From NCBI GenBank assembly GCA_903813345.2, contig CAIIXF020000005.1:39433375-39497374 (forward strand): 64,000 nucleotides of DNA. The letters are read 5' to 3'. This DNA is from Owenia fusiformis (lineage: Eukaryota > Annelida > Polychaeta > Sabellida > Oweniidae). This document shows, piece after piece, positions 11,474 through 23,800 of the stretch (its first letter is position 1; each line of letters opens with the position of its first letter). The notes under the pieces were generated by a model, which worked only from the letters and a program-made list of their open reading frames with translations, was not told the DNA's origin and did not search any database. The translations under genes were made by a program, and so were the position numbers.

Positions 11474-14400
11474 ATGTCTGGGGGGACGACGACAAGGTAT
11501 GAAGAAATTGGGGCAGATCGACCACTATTTGGTGAAGCACGGCCCAGAGTAAGTGTTATGATGGGGTTTCAACCCATGGTGTTATAAACTTTTCCATTAT
11601 TTTGAACTTGCAGGTGAGCTACATATTATGATGTCAATTTGCAACCTACATTTTTGAAGCGCTGGCAGTTCCCAGTGGGATTTAAATTAATTTTCTGATA
11701 GAATTTGAATTCAAAATTCAGATGAATCTTTATAATAAAGCTAACAATAAACAGATAGTTACTATATATTTCCAAGCCTACTTGTATAATTCAAATCTTG
11801 AAATTGTGAATTCATCATAAAGTGAAATACTATGAAATTGTTCATGAAAATTCCATGCAAGAATCAAATTTGTTTTACAATAATCTTAATATCACTTTAA
11901 TTCCTATTTTAGGACCGTGTGGCAAATTTGATTGTCGGAGCATTTACAGCTTTAGTTGTCACAGTAAGTTTTTTTATTTTTCAATTCGACCATATTGTTA
12001 GGTTTCAAATGTTTCATTGTAGTATTCACTAACATACAATGCATGCCAATACCAACGTCATGCATAATGAATGAACAATCTTTGATACTGTAATTTACGG
12101 TATATAGTAAGAATTGATTAAAGATTTGCAATTATGCATTCAGATGAAATTTTTAAACATCATACCGGAATTTGAGTTTATTGCGAATAGGCCCATGAGT
12201 GTTTTTTTGAGGGCCTCTAAATAAATACCCAGTATTTAAATATTTAAGAAAATGGGAAAACTGAAATGAAGTAGAAAATATATGGCAAAACTTTACATAT
12301 GGGACATTAGTCAATGTTCATGATACTCTCAGACAACAGCATGAGTATGAAGGCCAGGTTTCAACTTTATGATTGATAATATCCCTTGAAATAAACCTCC
12401 ACTGGCTTGGGAAAGTAATTTTTCCCCTCTTAATAAACGCCTTCCCCCACCTGGGTATTAATTTTAAGGATTTTCAAAATATATGCCCAGTGGGCCTATT
12501 CATTAGAAATTGTGGTATATACAGTAAAAACTGTCAGGTCACTCAGGTGGAACACCTCTGAAACTGGAAAGCCAAAGGAATGGCATTTTACTTGGTTTTA
12601 CTGACTACCAAGTTATGTCAGTCAGTTTTAGTTTAGTACAAAGCAAAATACAGAAAGGTGCAGATACTAAGAAAATTCCTGTCTTTTTAAAACCCCATTG
12701 GCATTATTTTTGATTGCTTCCAAATGAACATCCAATGGGCGAATAAACTGATATTTGGTTTGATTGCATTCTATCACTGATAATATGAAGTAGGTTTCAT
12801 TGATAAACATGAAAATGAGGGCATTTGTATAAGTAGAAATGAACCTCGTAAATATCTTTCACTGTAACAATGCCCATGGGCAATTCGTAGGAAAGCTGAT
12901 AAAAAAGTTACAATATCAATCATGTCAAGTGCCACATGAATATCTCTTTATATAAACTCATGTTGTTTCAGTCACATTTGTGAAAAGTGAACTACACCCC
13001 ATGTATAAAAGTACATCTGTCAAGTACTTTACTTCTACTTAATTTGGTAGTACTTATTTTGGCGGATTTGCTGTTTTGAACACTTGGCAACTACTTAATA
13101 GGGCGGACTTGTAATATTACAATGTACTAATGGTACTGATTTACAGGGTACTAAAATTACTGGGGAATTTGATGGCTATTTAATTTGGCAGATTCACCAA
13201 ATTAAAACTGCCGCCAAATTAAGTAGAAGTACAGTAAGTTGATATGTCTCAACTTGATGAGTCTTTAATATTGGACATTTTAAATTTTCAGGTGACAGTG
13301 GTCAGTGGGTTTATATTTCCCGCAGGTGGACCTAAAGGAGTGAATATCTACTTTGCTTGCTGCATTGTATTTATTCTAGGATCTCATTTAATACTTGTAA
13401 GTACATATATAGTGTATGATTTCACAGGCCCATAGCCAAAATTTCTTTCAAAACATGCAGTTTTTCATGATTCTGAGCATTTTCATGTGATTTTGAGCCA
13501 AATTTGTCATGTGAACCCCGTGGACTTTTCTGAACCCCCTTTAGCAAAAGCTGGCTACAGGCCTGTTACATCTTATTACTATTAGCATAATAGTATTGTG
13601 ATTAAACTAATTAACCAATAAATAAATATCAATATGATAACGAATGTGATATTGGTATTTCTGGATTAAAAAAGAATTGCATTGAAACATGGCAATTCGA
13701 AGATCTGGCCTAGCATTTGATCACTCTCATGTGAAAGTTTATTATTAATGGAGAATCAACAAAGGCCTATACATGTACAGTAGAACCTGTATATCTGAAC
13801 ATCTGGCTAATCTGAACACCTCCCAATCTGAACACTTTTTTCGGTCCCATTTTTTCCTCCCATTGACTCCCATGTTAAAAAACCTTGAAACGTGAACACC
13901 TCCCAATTTGAACAGTGAACAGTCATATTTGAAAAATTCGCCTGTCTAATCTGAACACTTTTCATAAAATTTCTGATGTTTCATACAAAATTGCTCAAAT
14001 TTTGTCATGATATCAAAACTTTGGGAAATAATCTTGAATGGTCTCATTCATAATGGGGCTTTCCAGCATGACTAGATTCATTTGAATCGAATTTTCAAAT
14101 TTCTGGAATGCCATAAAGTTATGTGGTCAAACGACCTATAAATATTTACCGAGAATGTGTTCACATTTCTTCAGAATCTGGAATATTGCGAATGCAAATA
14201 CCTTGAAATGTGAACACCTCCTAATCTGAACGCTTTTATCCGGTCCCAATGGCGTTCGGATTAGACAGGTTTTACTGTATATAGTTATTTTGCAGGGGAC
14301 AAATGCATGTAATATCAAGTATTTGTTGTGCTCAGTGCTACTCACTGAAATTGTAAGCTGTAAAATTTTTATCTCTATGTATTTCCAGATATATTGGTAT

Positions 14401-14511
14401 AGACAAGGTGACCTTGAACCAAAGTTTAGAACACTTATATATTTCAATGCATTCACAATAATTCTTCTCAGTGTCTGCGCAAATCTTTACATTCATGACT
14501 TGGGCAAATGA
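11474..14511 (+). CDS. TMEM243: Transmembrane protein 243 homolog
   Basis: Four exons (11474-11548, 11913-11963, 13292-13396, 14389-14511) encode 117 aa, close to the 118 aa of the vertebrate protein. Diagnostic stretches are RPLFGE before the first junction, DRVANLIVG at the start of exon 2, FIFP in exon 3, and IYWYRQGDLEPKFR in exon 4, ending CANLYIHDLGK. All four membrane segments align in order with TMEM243 (also called MM-TRAG). The protein is a small multi-pass membrane protein. Its mechanism is not established, although a link to multidrug-resistance-associated expression gave it its older name. Donors are all gtaagt, and all three junctions are in phase 0. Introns hold terminal-repeat DNA (13022-13235) and nothing else coding. 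Confidence 0.93.
13022..13238. mobile_element. Short terminal-inverted-repeat element (MITE-like)
   Basis: The left end has acttctacttaatttgg with tattttggcgg, and the right end has ccgccaaattaagtagaagt. These form imperfect inverted repeats around about 150 bp of non-coding DNA in TMEM243 intron 2. A similar aatttggcg / gccaaattaagt pair flanks 15215-15595. The family is not identified. Confidence 0.5.
13778..14277. mobile_element. Non-autonomous pogo/Tc1-mariner-like element with TA target site
   Basis: A 500-bp element in TMEM243 intron 3. Its ends are CAGTAGAACCTGTATATC at the left and GACAGGTTTTACTG at the right, inverted and each bounded by TA. Internally ctgaacacctcccaat motifs recur. 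No transposase frame is present. The TA target and CAGT terminus suit pogo/mariner-type transposition. The exact family is an inference. Confidence 0.65.
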
Positions 14512-17500
14512 CAGCATTGGGAAGGCATTATGGTCCTGAACAATGGACAGAGTTGCAGCTTCAAAAAAACATACAAATGCAAGCATATAGTTATGCCAAA
14601 CAATATTTGGAGAGCAGATTAAGAAAATGTTTTTGTTTGACTACAGCCAACTGATCAACTATTTATACGGATACATTCAGAGACCCAGTGAACCAGGAAC
14701 ATATGAAGTTGACAACAACTTTTGTATTGTTTGTAACTAGAAGCAAATAATGCGATGAAGTAATGACCATAATGATGGTGATTTGAACTTACAGTGAATC
14801 TACCTGTAACTCAGAAGAAAACTAAGTGTTCATGTCAAAATAATGACTTCCATCAAAAAATGTAATTGTATATGATAATGAGGTGGAGGTTTTTATCTGA
14901 CTCTTATGTGCATAGGGTCTTAATCTGTGTGATACATTAATAATTTTACATATCAAATCACTGGTTTAACAGAGTTTTGTTAGCTCTCTTGAACGTCAAT
15001 TTGATTTAATTGATGGAACAATTGTATCATTATCAATGCAATGTTGCAGTATAGAAAAAGGAACAAACAGTGTTTGAAATACATGTACAAACACATAGTC
15101 ACATAGTTGACTATATTTTTATATACATGTACAGTGTGTATTTCTTTATTCAGACATGGCAAAATGTATGAACAATTTATTCCCTTTGAATCAGGCATTT
15201 ATCTGATATCAACTTAATTTGCTGACTGATTTAATTTGGCGAGCTGCAAAAATTCGCCAATTCGTGTCTTCGTCAATTTTATAAAAATCCCCAGGAAAGT
15301 TTTGTCCAGTGTAATTTCTTTATGTTTGGAAATATGGTGTGTCTTGGTTCAAATGTTCAAGATCAGTCTGATTTATCCAATAAAGCACATTGATCTCCAC
15401 ATTGGCTTCTTTTTCAATTTTTTATCTACCTGGCTTATTTTTTGTTCGAATGAGGAGTGTTAATACTGGTTCACATGTCAAATTCGCCATTTTCATTCGT
15501 ATTCTTTCTTGGTAAATTTACGAAATTAATCCTCTGCCAATTTTCCAATTTTGCCCAATTCTCCAAATTAAATAGTGCCAAATTAAGTTGACTAACAGTA
15601 GGTTTTGGTGTTTCTGTCAGAACACATTGTTTAGAAATGACTGCTTCTCTATGTATATTACTACATATGTACTTCTCCCAAATGCAGTCTTATTAAAGAA
15701 AAATAATAATACAGGGTTTCAGGGACTAATACAAGACTTATGTCTTATCAAAATTTTCCTAGTCATAGTCATTTTTGTAGCCTTGCCCAAGTCGGTCTCT
15801 TTTACTTATCTTTATTTCTAGATCAGATAAGTAAAAAATACCGACTTAGGCAAGGCTATCATTTTTGGAATTTCATTTTTTCTGAAATCCTTGTCCATGC
15901 TTTCATGTCAATATGTTGCATACAGTCAGAATGTCATTTTAAGATGGACTATGTTTTTGTTGCTTGATTTGAATGTGTATATGATATAAATGTAACAATG
16001 AACTGTATATAATTGAGGTACTACTATGGAGTTCAACTAGGTAAATTAAATACATGTACCTACTACCTTGCAAGGTTGAATCTTGTAATAAAACTGATAC
16101 AGGTATCTGAGATTATAGGTTTTCAAGAAAACCTCATGAAAGCTTGTGCCCATCTCAAATGTATAAATAAGTTCATAAGTACAACAGATTTCTCATTTCG
16201 CTGAATTCTTTATCTCAGACATTTTCAACTACATATGTCTTCCTTGATGAACTACAGTATTAATGATTATATCCAAATAGTAAGTTTAAAAAATACATGA
16301 TAAGTTACAGTTCATTATTTAATGATACAGTATAGCATATAAGTTTGGACAAAGAAATGCTGAGTACTAGTAAATTAACAAAATATTGATGAGTCAATGA
16401 TGCATCTTTGGAGAGTCAACTCATGATGTGATTCTGTAAATACAGTTTAACACAGACCTAATTAGAGGCACCCCCCATTCATGTGCATACATGTAGACTA
16501 ATCTAACATCGTATTCTCAGTTTGTTAAACATCTATAATTTTTTGAAAAGTTGAACTTGTTTATTTTAGGCAAGATCATGAGATTTTGCAATGTTTTTCA
16601 CATTGGTTTCCATGGATCAAATTCAATTATCCTGATTGTATCCTTTGGGGTTTAACTTATCCACTTTTGCAACTTGGCCCGTTTTAAAAAAAATTAGTAT
16701 AAGGTCTCAACATGTGAACTGACCAAATGGTGCCATTTTTAATAAGTAATGTTGACCAGTAGAATATTTAGACCGATATGCCAAAAATTCCAATGCATTT
16801 AACTATGTATGCATGCATATTATTATGAACTGACCTCTCTGGGGCTGAGCTTTAGGGTAACATATTTTTTTACCTCATTTACACGGTCAGAATAGAGCTT
16901 AGTAATGTAAGATCAATAAAATCAAATTCAAGTACATAACATGAAATATGTTGCTTTATTTTATTAGGCTTTTCTGAATATTTTGTATGAATAGAACCCC
17001 TGGTAAAATATAAACCCTTCCAGAAATTATGTGTAATACTACTTTTACTACTGTAATACAGAAAAAACTAACTGTTGATTCCGGATACGAGGATTATGGG
17101 AAACTTGTACTGCATGTAAATTTGAGCGCTTGCTCACTATTTGTATTATTTTGTATCTCATAGGGGGGGGATACATGTATTTTATTTAAAAATGTATTGA
17201 TGTTTGTGTTATCTAACATAAATGTAATACTAGTAGAGTATTGTATTATACAGAACAGCATATGAAAATAAAGATTATTTTATTTTTAGATTGATTTCCT
17301 TTGCTTAATGATATTTGATATAAATGAGTGAAAATAAATACAATGGAATTATTGATAAAAGATTACTCTATAAGATGAAAACCACAAAATTACCATTGCC
17401 ACCCCTCCCATACTTGATCATATTTTCAATGAATACAGATAGAATATAATTTTATTGCTCTAACTCACTGAAAGAAAAATCAATTTAGAATATGTTTAAA

Positions 17501-17851
17501 GCGAAACAAGTTTAAACACAAAATACAGATAATGATTATATTCATGGGCTTTCCCTTGAAAGCCCATATATTCTTCCTTGATTATTATAAGAGGTAAAAC
17601 ATGGTTCCCACCCCTCCCCCTATTTTAAAATCTGTTCATGAAAGCCACAAAGCTTGTCAAGTTATCATGCAAAATGATATGTACTGATGATGATGGGTGA
17701 ATAAAACTTCACAAAAATATTTTCAGTTAAGAATAAATCTAAAAGTTATTCTAAATTCCAAAGGTGTTTGTCTAATTACAAGTTGTAGACAAAAGGTCTT
17801 GTGCTACTCATATGACTCATCATGTGACAGTCATATGACCACTTGAACAAG
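14512..17851. other. Gene-free interval between TMEM243 and cathepsin C
   Basis: Holds the TMEM243 3' untranslated region, possible terminal-repeat DNA at 15215-15595, and an 80-bp hairpin at 15779-15858. The remaining ~2 kb is AT-rich with no convincing coding frame. The promoter of the cathepsin gene should be near 17800, where two tcatatga repeats occur, but I see no TATA box. Confidence 0.5.
15779..15858. repeat. 80-bp perfect-ended hairpin / foldback
   Basis: tagccttgcccaagtcggt at the left pairs with accgacttaggcaaggcta at the right. The pairing continues inward through ttttacttatct / agataagtaaaa, leaving a loop of about 10 nt. It is non-coding and intergenic. It could be a compact foldback element or a structured RNA precursor. 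Confidence 0.7.
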
Positions 17852-20800
17852 ATGGCGGCTGCACAGAAGTTTTCAAACTTATCAATTTTTCTCTTAGTTG
17901 TTACATTTTCCCTTGTTTATGGAGATACACCAGCGAATTGTACATACCCAGAGATTCAGGGTACTTGGATCTTCCAAATAGGCAAGGGAGATCAGGGAAA
18001 TACCATCAAATGTAACAGTTTAGGTAAGAATCGCGATACAGTCGGAATTAATTTTTCTGTGCGCCAATCAAAGTTTGATTCAAACGTAAAAATAGGCATT
18101 CAAATACTGCCACAGGAACTGTGCACAGTTGAATATCATATAATAAATAGATTTATATTTTGCGTGCAAAAGATTTGTGTATAGTGGATTACTTGTGGGG
18201 TTGGATACTACAGTTCCCGGAGGTTCCAGTCAAATAAATCTGACCACTCTGTTATTTGTTATTTTTTGTTTGGATATTCATATTTTATCACTTCTTCCAT
18301 ACGGTGGTTGAAAATATTTTCCACTTTGGTCCTTCAATATTGCTTATTTCTTATGTTGCACAGAAAAAGTGATTCAGACTATAGCAAGATGCACCCATTG
18401 ACCTTTAGTATCCCTTAGGGTTATCCCGTTCCAGGACTGGAATGGGATAACCTTAGGGGACTGAGGGACTGAATGGATGAAATGCACAAAACGAAATTCT
18501 TGGGGATTGCTGAGTGGGGGATATACTGGGAGATATAAATATAATATATGCCTACCTCATATATCAATTATATTTCCGTGTGAATAACACTATTAAGTAG
18601 AGCATAGAGTGTGCTATTGATCACCACATCAGCTGTCCAGTCAAAACTGTTACAAAATGTTCATAAATACGATCACTACAGTGCTGATATATAATAATTA
18701 AGGGTGCGTTTTCAAACTAAACAGAGTGCTCCTACCAAAATAAATTTGCCTAAATACCCCTGAGACTCTTATCTGATAGATAGAATGCACAAATAAAACA
18801 AAAGTTTTGCTATTATAGGTAAAAAGTTCTCTTGAAATTACGAAGTGATTTTACCTGTTAATTCTGTTCATGGTCCGCCATTTTTGCGGAAGTTACACTG
18901 AAACGCAAACTCCATGAAACGAAACGAAATCACTAGAAAAAACATGGCATACATTGTGCGCATGTGCAGCAAAGTTTTAACCAATCAGATTATTTGATTA
19001 TTTTGCGCACATGAATTATTTGCTTCTGAGCACTTACAAGCTTACCACAATAAACAAACCTGGCAGAGACTACCCTGAGCCTACTTCATTTTGGCGAAAT
19101 TTCAGCTCAAACTCGTGACAAATGAACTATGCATACGCTGGTGTGAAGCCTTGGAGACACTCATTTTGGTATATATGATTTATGGTGTATACTTTTCTGC
19201 AGTTTGTGTGAGTTTGGGACATTAAATGTTAAAATTCAAGAAAATATGGCAATAAAACGACTAATCAATTAATATATACCAGCACTGTACCCAAATGTAA
19301 CTATTTTCCTTTTTGTAGATTTCACAGTCGTAAGAACCTAAGTTGAACCATTCATTTTAATATATAATTTGATTTCAGGCCCAGTTGTAAGGACCTTGAA
19401 GGTTGACCTAACATTCCCAGATGTTGCTGTTGATCAAGATGGAAACAAAGGCTTTTGGACTCTTATTTATAATCAGGTATTTTACAAAAGTTGTACAGTA
19501 AAACCTGTGTAATTGGAACACCTTTAGTGCCTATAATAAGTGTTCCTCTTGGGATGTGTTCTACTTACAGAGGTTCATTTAACCTTTGTTAGCTGAACTT
19601 TGGAAAGTGTTCCACTTATGGTGATGTTAAATAACCCAGATGCGAGTAGAAATAATCTTGATTTACGTCATTAAGAATTCATTTTTGAAATCTACATGTA
19701 AAATTACATCTAGAAATGTGGTTTTAAAAAGTGTTTATCAACTTTGAAAAAATTACTTTTCTTTGAAAATGTGACTTCTAGCTCGGGGAGATTCCCCATA
19801 GACCCCATGCTATAAAATCACAAAAAATGAAATATCTTTTCTTTTAGTGAACAGATAATATTTTGCTTTAATGGACATATTTTCATTAGTATAAGTATTA
19901 GACACATAAGGGTTATATGAAAATTGAGCCACTCAAATTGATAATATTCAAGTTTAAGGGAACTTTCTTATATACCTGCCATGTTAATTGACCCGAATCA
20001 GCCACCTGGTGGTGAAACTGGTAACTACCTACTCGCATTTGGGTTATTTACAGAGGTGTTCCACTTTACAGATTGTACTGTAAACAGTATCATACATTAA
20101 TGGGAAGTGCTTTTCATGCAATTACTTGTATAGTTTGTCTCGTTTTTACTTTCTATATTTGATATTTAATTTTGATATGGGCAGAAATGAACTACAGTCA
20201 GTATTATATATGTCTGTGTCGTAACATGTAGGGATTTTAAAGAGCACGATTAATATGTTATTATATCCAATCCAACATTAAGGCTACCTGTATAGTCTTG
20301 ATATTGTTGGCATATGTAGTGATGTTATTTTGCAATTTAGTATATTTTTCTCTATTTAGTACAGTAAAATCAATTCAGGAATTAAAATGAGTCCAAGATA
20401 ATTCAATAATAAGATTTGTTTCAGGGCTTTGAGGTTGTGATCAACAGTCGCAAGTATTTTGCCTTCTCTAAATATGAAGGTAAAGGTGAAAATGCCACCA
20501 GCTACTGTGATGAAACAATGCCAGGGTGGTCACATAACATCGATGAGATGAACTGGGCATGCTTCAAGGGAAAAAAACAAACAGCTCTTCCCCCTAAGCA
20601 TATGCCCCCTGTAAAAAAGTATGTCTTCCTTTTATTAAGATATTAGAATCAAAATAGAATGAGTAAAATTATTTGAGTGAAAACAAGGATAATTGATAAA
20701 CTTTTAAATAATTTTTTTGGTTCATCAAATGGAACAATGAATAAACTTGAAATTTATTTTAAATCTGATTTATATATTTTGTAAATGATAAAAAAATATG

Positions 20801-23800
20801 TTGACTTTTAATACACAATATTCAACAACTTCAATGTTATTGTAATCCAGATACAACCAATATCAGATGTACAGGAATAACATGGATCTAGTTAGGAAAA
20901 TTAACTCAGTCCAGAGCTCCTGGAAAGCTGCTCCCTACGATGAACATGAGACATTTAACCTGAGAGACATTGTCAGAAGAAATGGTGGCAAAATGTCTAA
21001 AATACACAGGTGAATAAAGATAATTAAATCACCAAATTATTATTATGTATTTTTTCAGTGAGCCTTGACAATAAATGAGTCTGTATTTTTATCGCACTTT
21101 GAAAAAGTGCTATATTGCCGTCGTCTTGTGCTGTTGGGCGGGCGGGTGGGCAGGCGTGCGGGCGGCACATAAACCAAATCTTGTCATCAAATTTCCAGGA
21201 TAACTGCTTACCTGTTCAACTTGAAATTTTTACAGATGCAAGAGCAGACTAGTACGAAGATCTGATAAGGTTAAGGGGATGCTGGGTAAACTACGTGGCA
21301 GCCATTTTGAATTTTTCAACAAATCTTGTCATCGAAATTCCAGGAAAACCACTTATCCGTTCAACTTGAAATTTTTACAGATGCAAGAGCAGACTATTGC
21401 CAAGATCTGATTAGGTTTTGGGTATGCTGGCTGAATTACATGGTGGCCATTTTGAATTTTTCAATTTGGCGGCCATTTTGAATTTTTCAACTTGCTCCAA
21501 ATTGACCAAATTTTTTTTTTAAAAACATCTACAAGTTCTCAGAAGTTCAAATCTGACCTTAGATTTCAGATTTGACCTTTCGTTCACCTTCAGTGACCTT
21601 GAAAAGGTCATAAAAGTTGATTTTCTAAATTGATATTTTGGATTTAAATTTAGGTCAGCTTAATTACAAAACACCTACTGAGGTCTGAAAAAGTGAAATT
21701 TTCAAGGTCGAAGGTCATCAAATTAGGTCACAAACAATGTTATCTAAATTTTCCCAAAGTTCAAGACTACAAATAAATTCTTGTCATCAAAATTGCAGGA
21801 AAACCGCTAACCTTGTCAACTTGAAATGTTTACAGATGCAAGAGCAGACTAGTGCCAAGGTCTGATTAGGTTTTGGCCATGCTGGGTAAATTGCATGGTG
21901 GCCAGTTTGCTCTTCAAAGTGCGATATTTATCACTGTGTGTCTTGTTATGTTCTAAAATCAGATAATATATGTAGCCATTTTTATGCCTAGTCCCTTGAA
22001 AGCACGTGGTATTATTAAAAACCTGGTCACTCATTCCTCAAATAAAACCTCATATCATATCAATTTTGAATTATTGTCTCAAAAATCTTGAAAGTCCACA
22101 TTATTTAAGTCACTGTGATGTTAATGTGTTGCAGTAAGCCAGTGTCAGCCCCCATCACCCAGCAACAGCTAGATATGATTAGAGACATGCCTGATGCCTT
22201 CGACTGGAGAAATGTAAATGGCACAAATTATGTATCTCCAGTTCGCAACCAAGGTAAGACATTTTCTTCTCTTAAAGCATACATTACAGAAAGTTCATGG
22301 ATAACTGCAGTAAATCCTAAATTCACAATAAGAAAAGTAATTAAAATAGATGAACATTGTAAATACTGTTGTTCAGATGCATTGAACTACAGTGTACATG
22401 TATATGAAGTACATGTGTTAATATTATTTCTAGGTGGCTTAGCGCTCTCTCATATTCACATACGCTCAGATATTCACATCCAATGAATTATCTGTATTTC
22501 CTATTTTTGCTTACTTGTTCCAGGGGGATGTGGGAGCTGTTATGCCTTTAGCTCTATGGGAATGCTGGAAGGCAGACTTCGTGTTGAAACTAAGCTGAAG
22601 AAGAAGGACATCTTCTCTCCCCAAGATGTGGTAGAGTGCAGCGAATATGCTCAAGGTAAGTAAAAAGCATTGTTGTACTTTGATGGCATTTTTGTGTCAC
22701 CCTGTACCTTAATGCAATGTCTTATTTGTTTTCCATTTGATATGTGCTTTTAGATTAGAGTATGAATAATTTATTATAAAATCTCTATAATGGGAAACCA
22801 TTATCTAATGGATCCAGTATTGATTAAGGTGTGTTGCAATTATGAATCAAGAATGTTGCAATTAATTACATGATGTTCAACTTATTTCCATATCTTATGT
22901 CAATGACAGAAACAATACAGGGATATTTGTTGCCAAGCTTCATAACTCTGCTTTCTGTTGTACTTTCATTACTGCCCCAAATAAATGAATTGAACCAAGA
23001 CCTCATTATGCAGTAGATGTACATTATCTCAGTTCTATTCTTTGGATGCATTTACTCTTTTGTTTTACCTATATTTCATAGAATAGGTAAGTGGATTTGT
23101 ACCCTTTGCATTCGTTTGACTTCACTTCTTAAAAGAGAGCTCCATCTTGTAGTTTAACTAGACTCTACACGCAGGGTAGTGGATTTGTAGGGATTACAAG
23201 CGAAGACTTGGTTAACCCATACACGAGAAATAGATCAAGATCTCATTAGTTTACCAAACAGATGCCACGTTAACTGGACATGATTTAGGAGTTACATATG
23301 TAGTAATCAGTGTTATCATATCAGCACTCGTTATTGTGTCAAATACTTTAATAATAGTTGCAATATTGAAGTTTGACTATCTTAAGACAATCAACAATCA
23401 ATATGTGCTGAGTTTATCATTTGCTGACTTAATGGTTGGATTGGCTTTGCCATATTGTAACTTAAGGCAGCTATACCCAGAAGCGAGCCTGGTAATAGAT
23501 GGGGCTGATTCTGAGAAATATTCTTGTCTCGTGTGTCAGGTGGTTTTACACCAACCAGTTGCCGTTTCAATGATGATGTACACAGCTATTTCTGTGGAAA
23601 GGTACATCGCAATCACAAGACCTTTCTCATACCCTGATATATTTACTTTGAAGAAAGTGAGGATATCCATCATCAGTTTCTGGATTTATTCTTCATTTAT
23701 GTCCATTGGAGCAAGCTGTTTTAACATATGGACACCTGGTGTACAATGTAGTTTGTCAATGACATTGTACCACCCTGCAGCTTTCTATGGTTTTGTTGAA

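Noticed and set aside
17843-17851. Cathepsin C start three codons earlier
   Set aside because: That codon is TTG; the ATG at 17852 has a good eukaryotic context and leads into a normal signal peptide.
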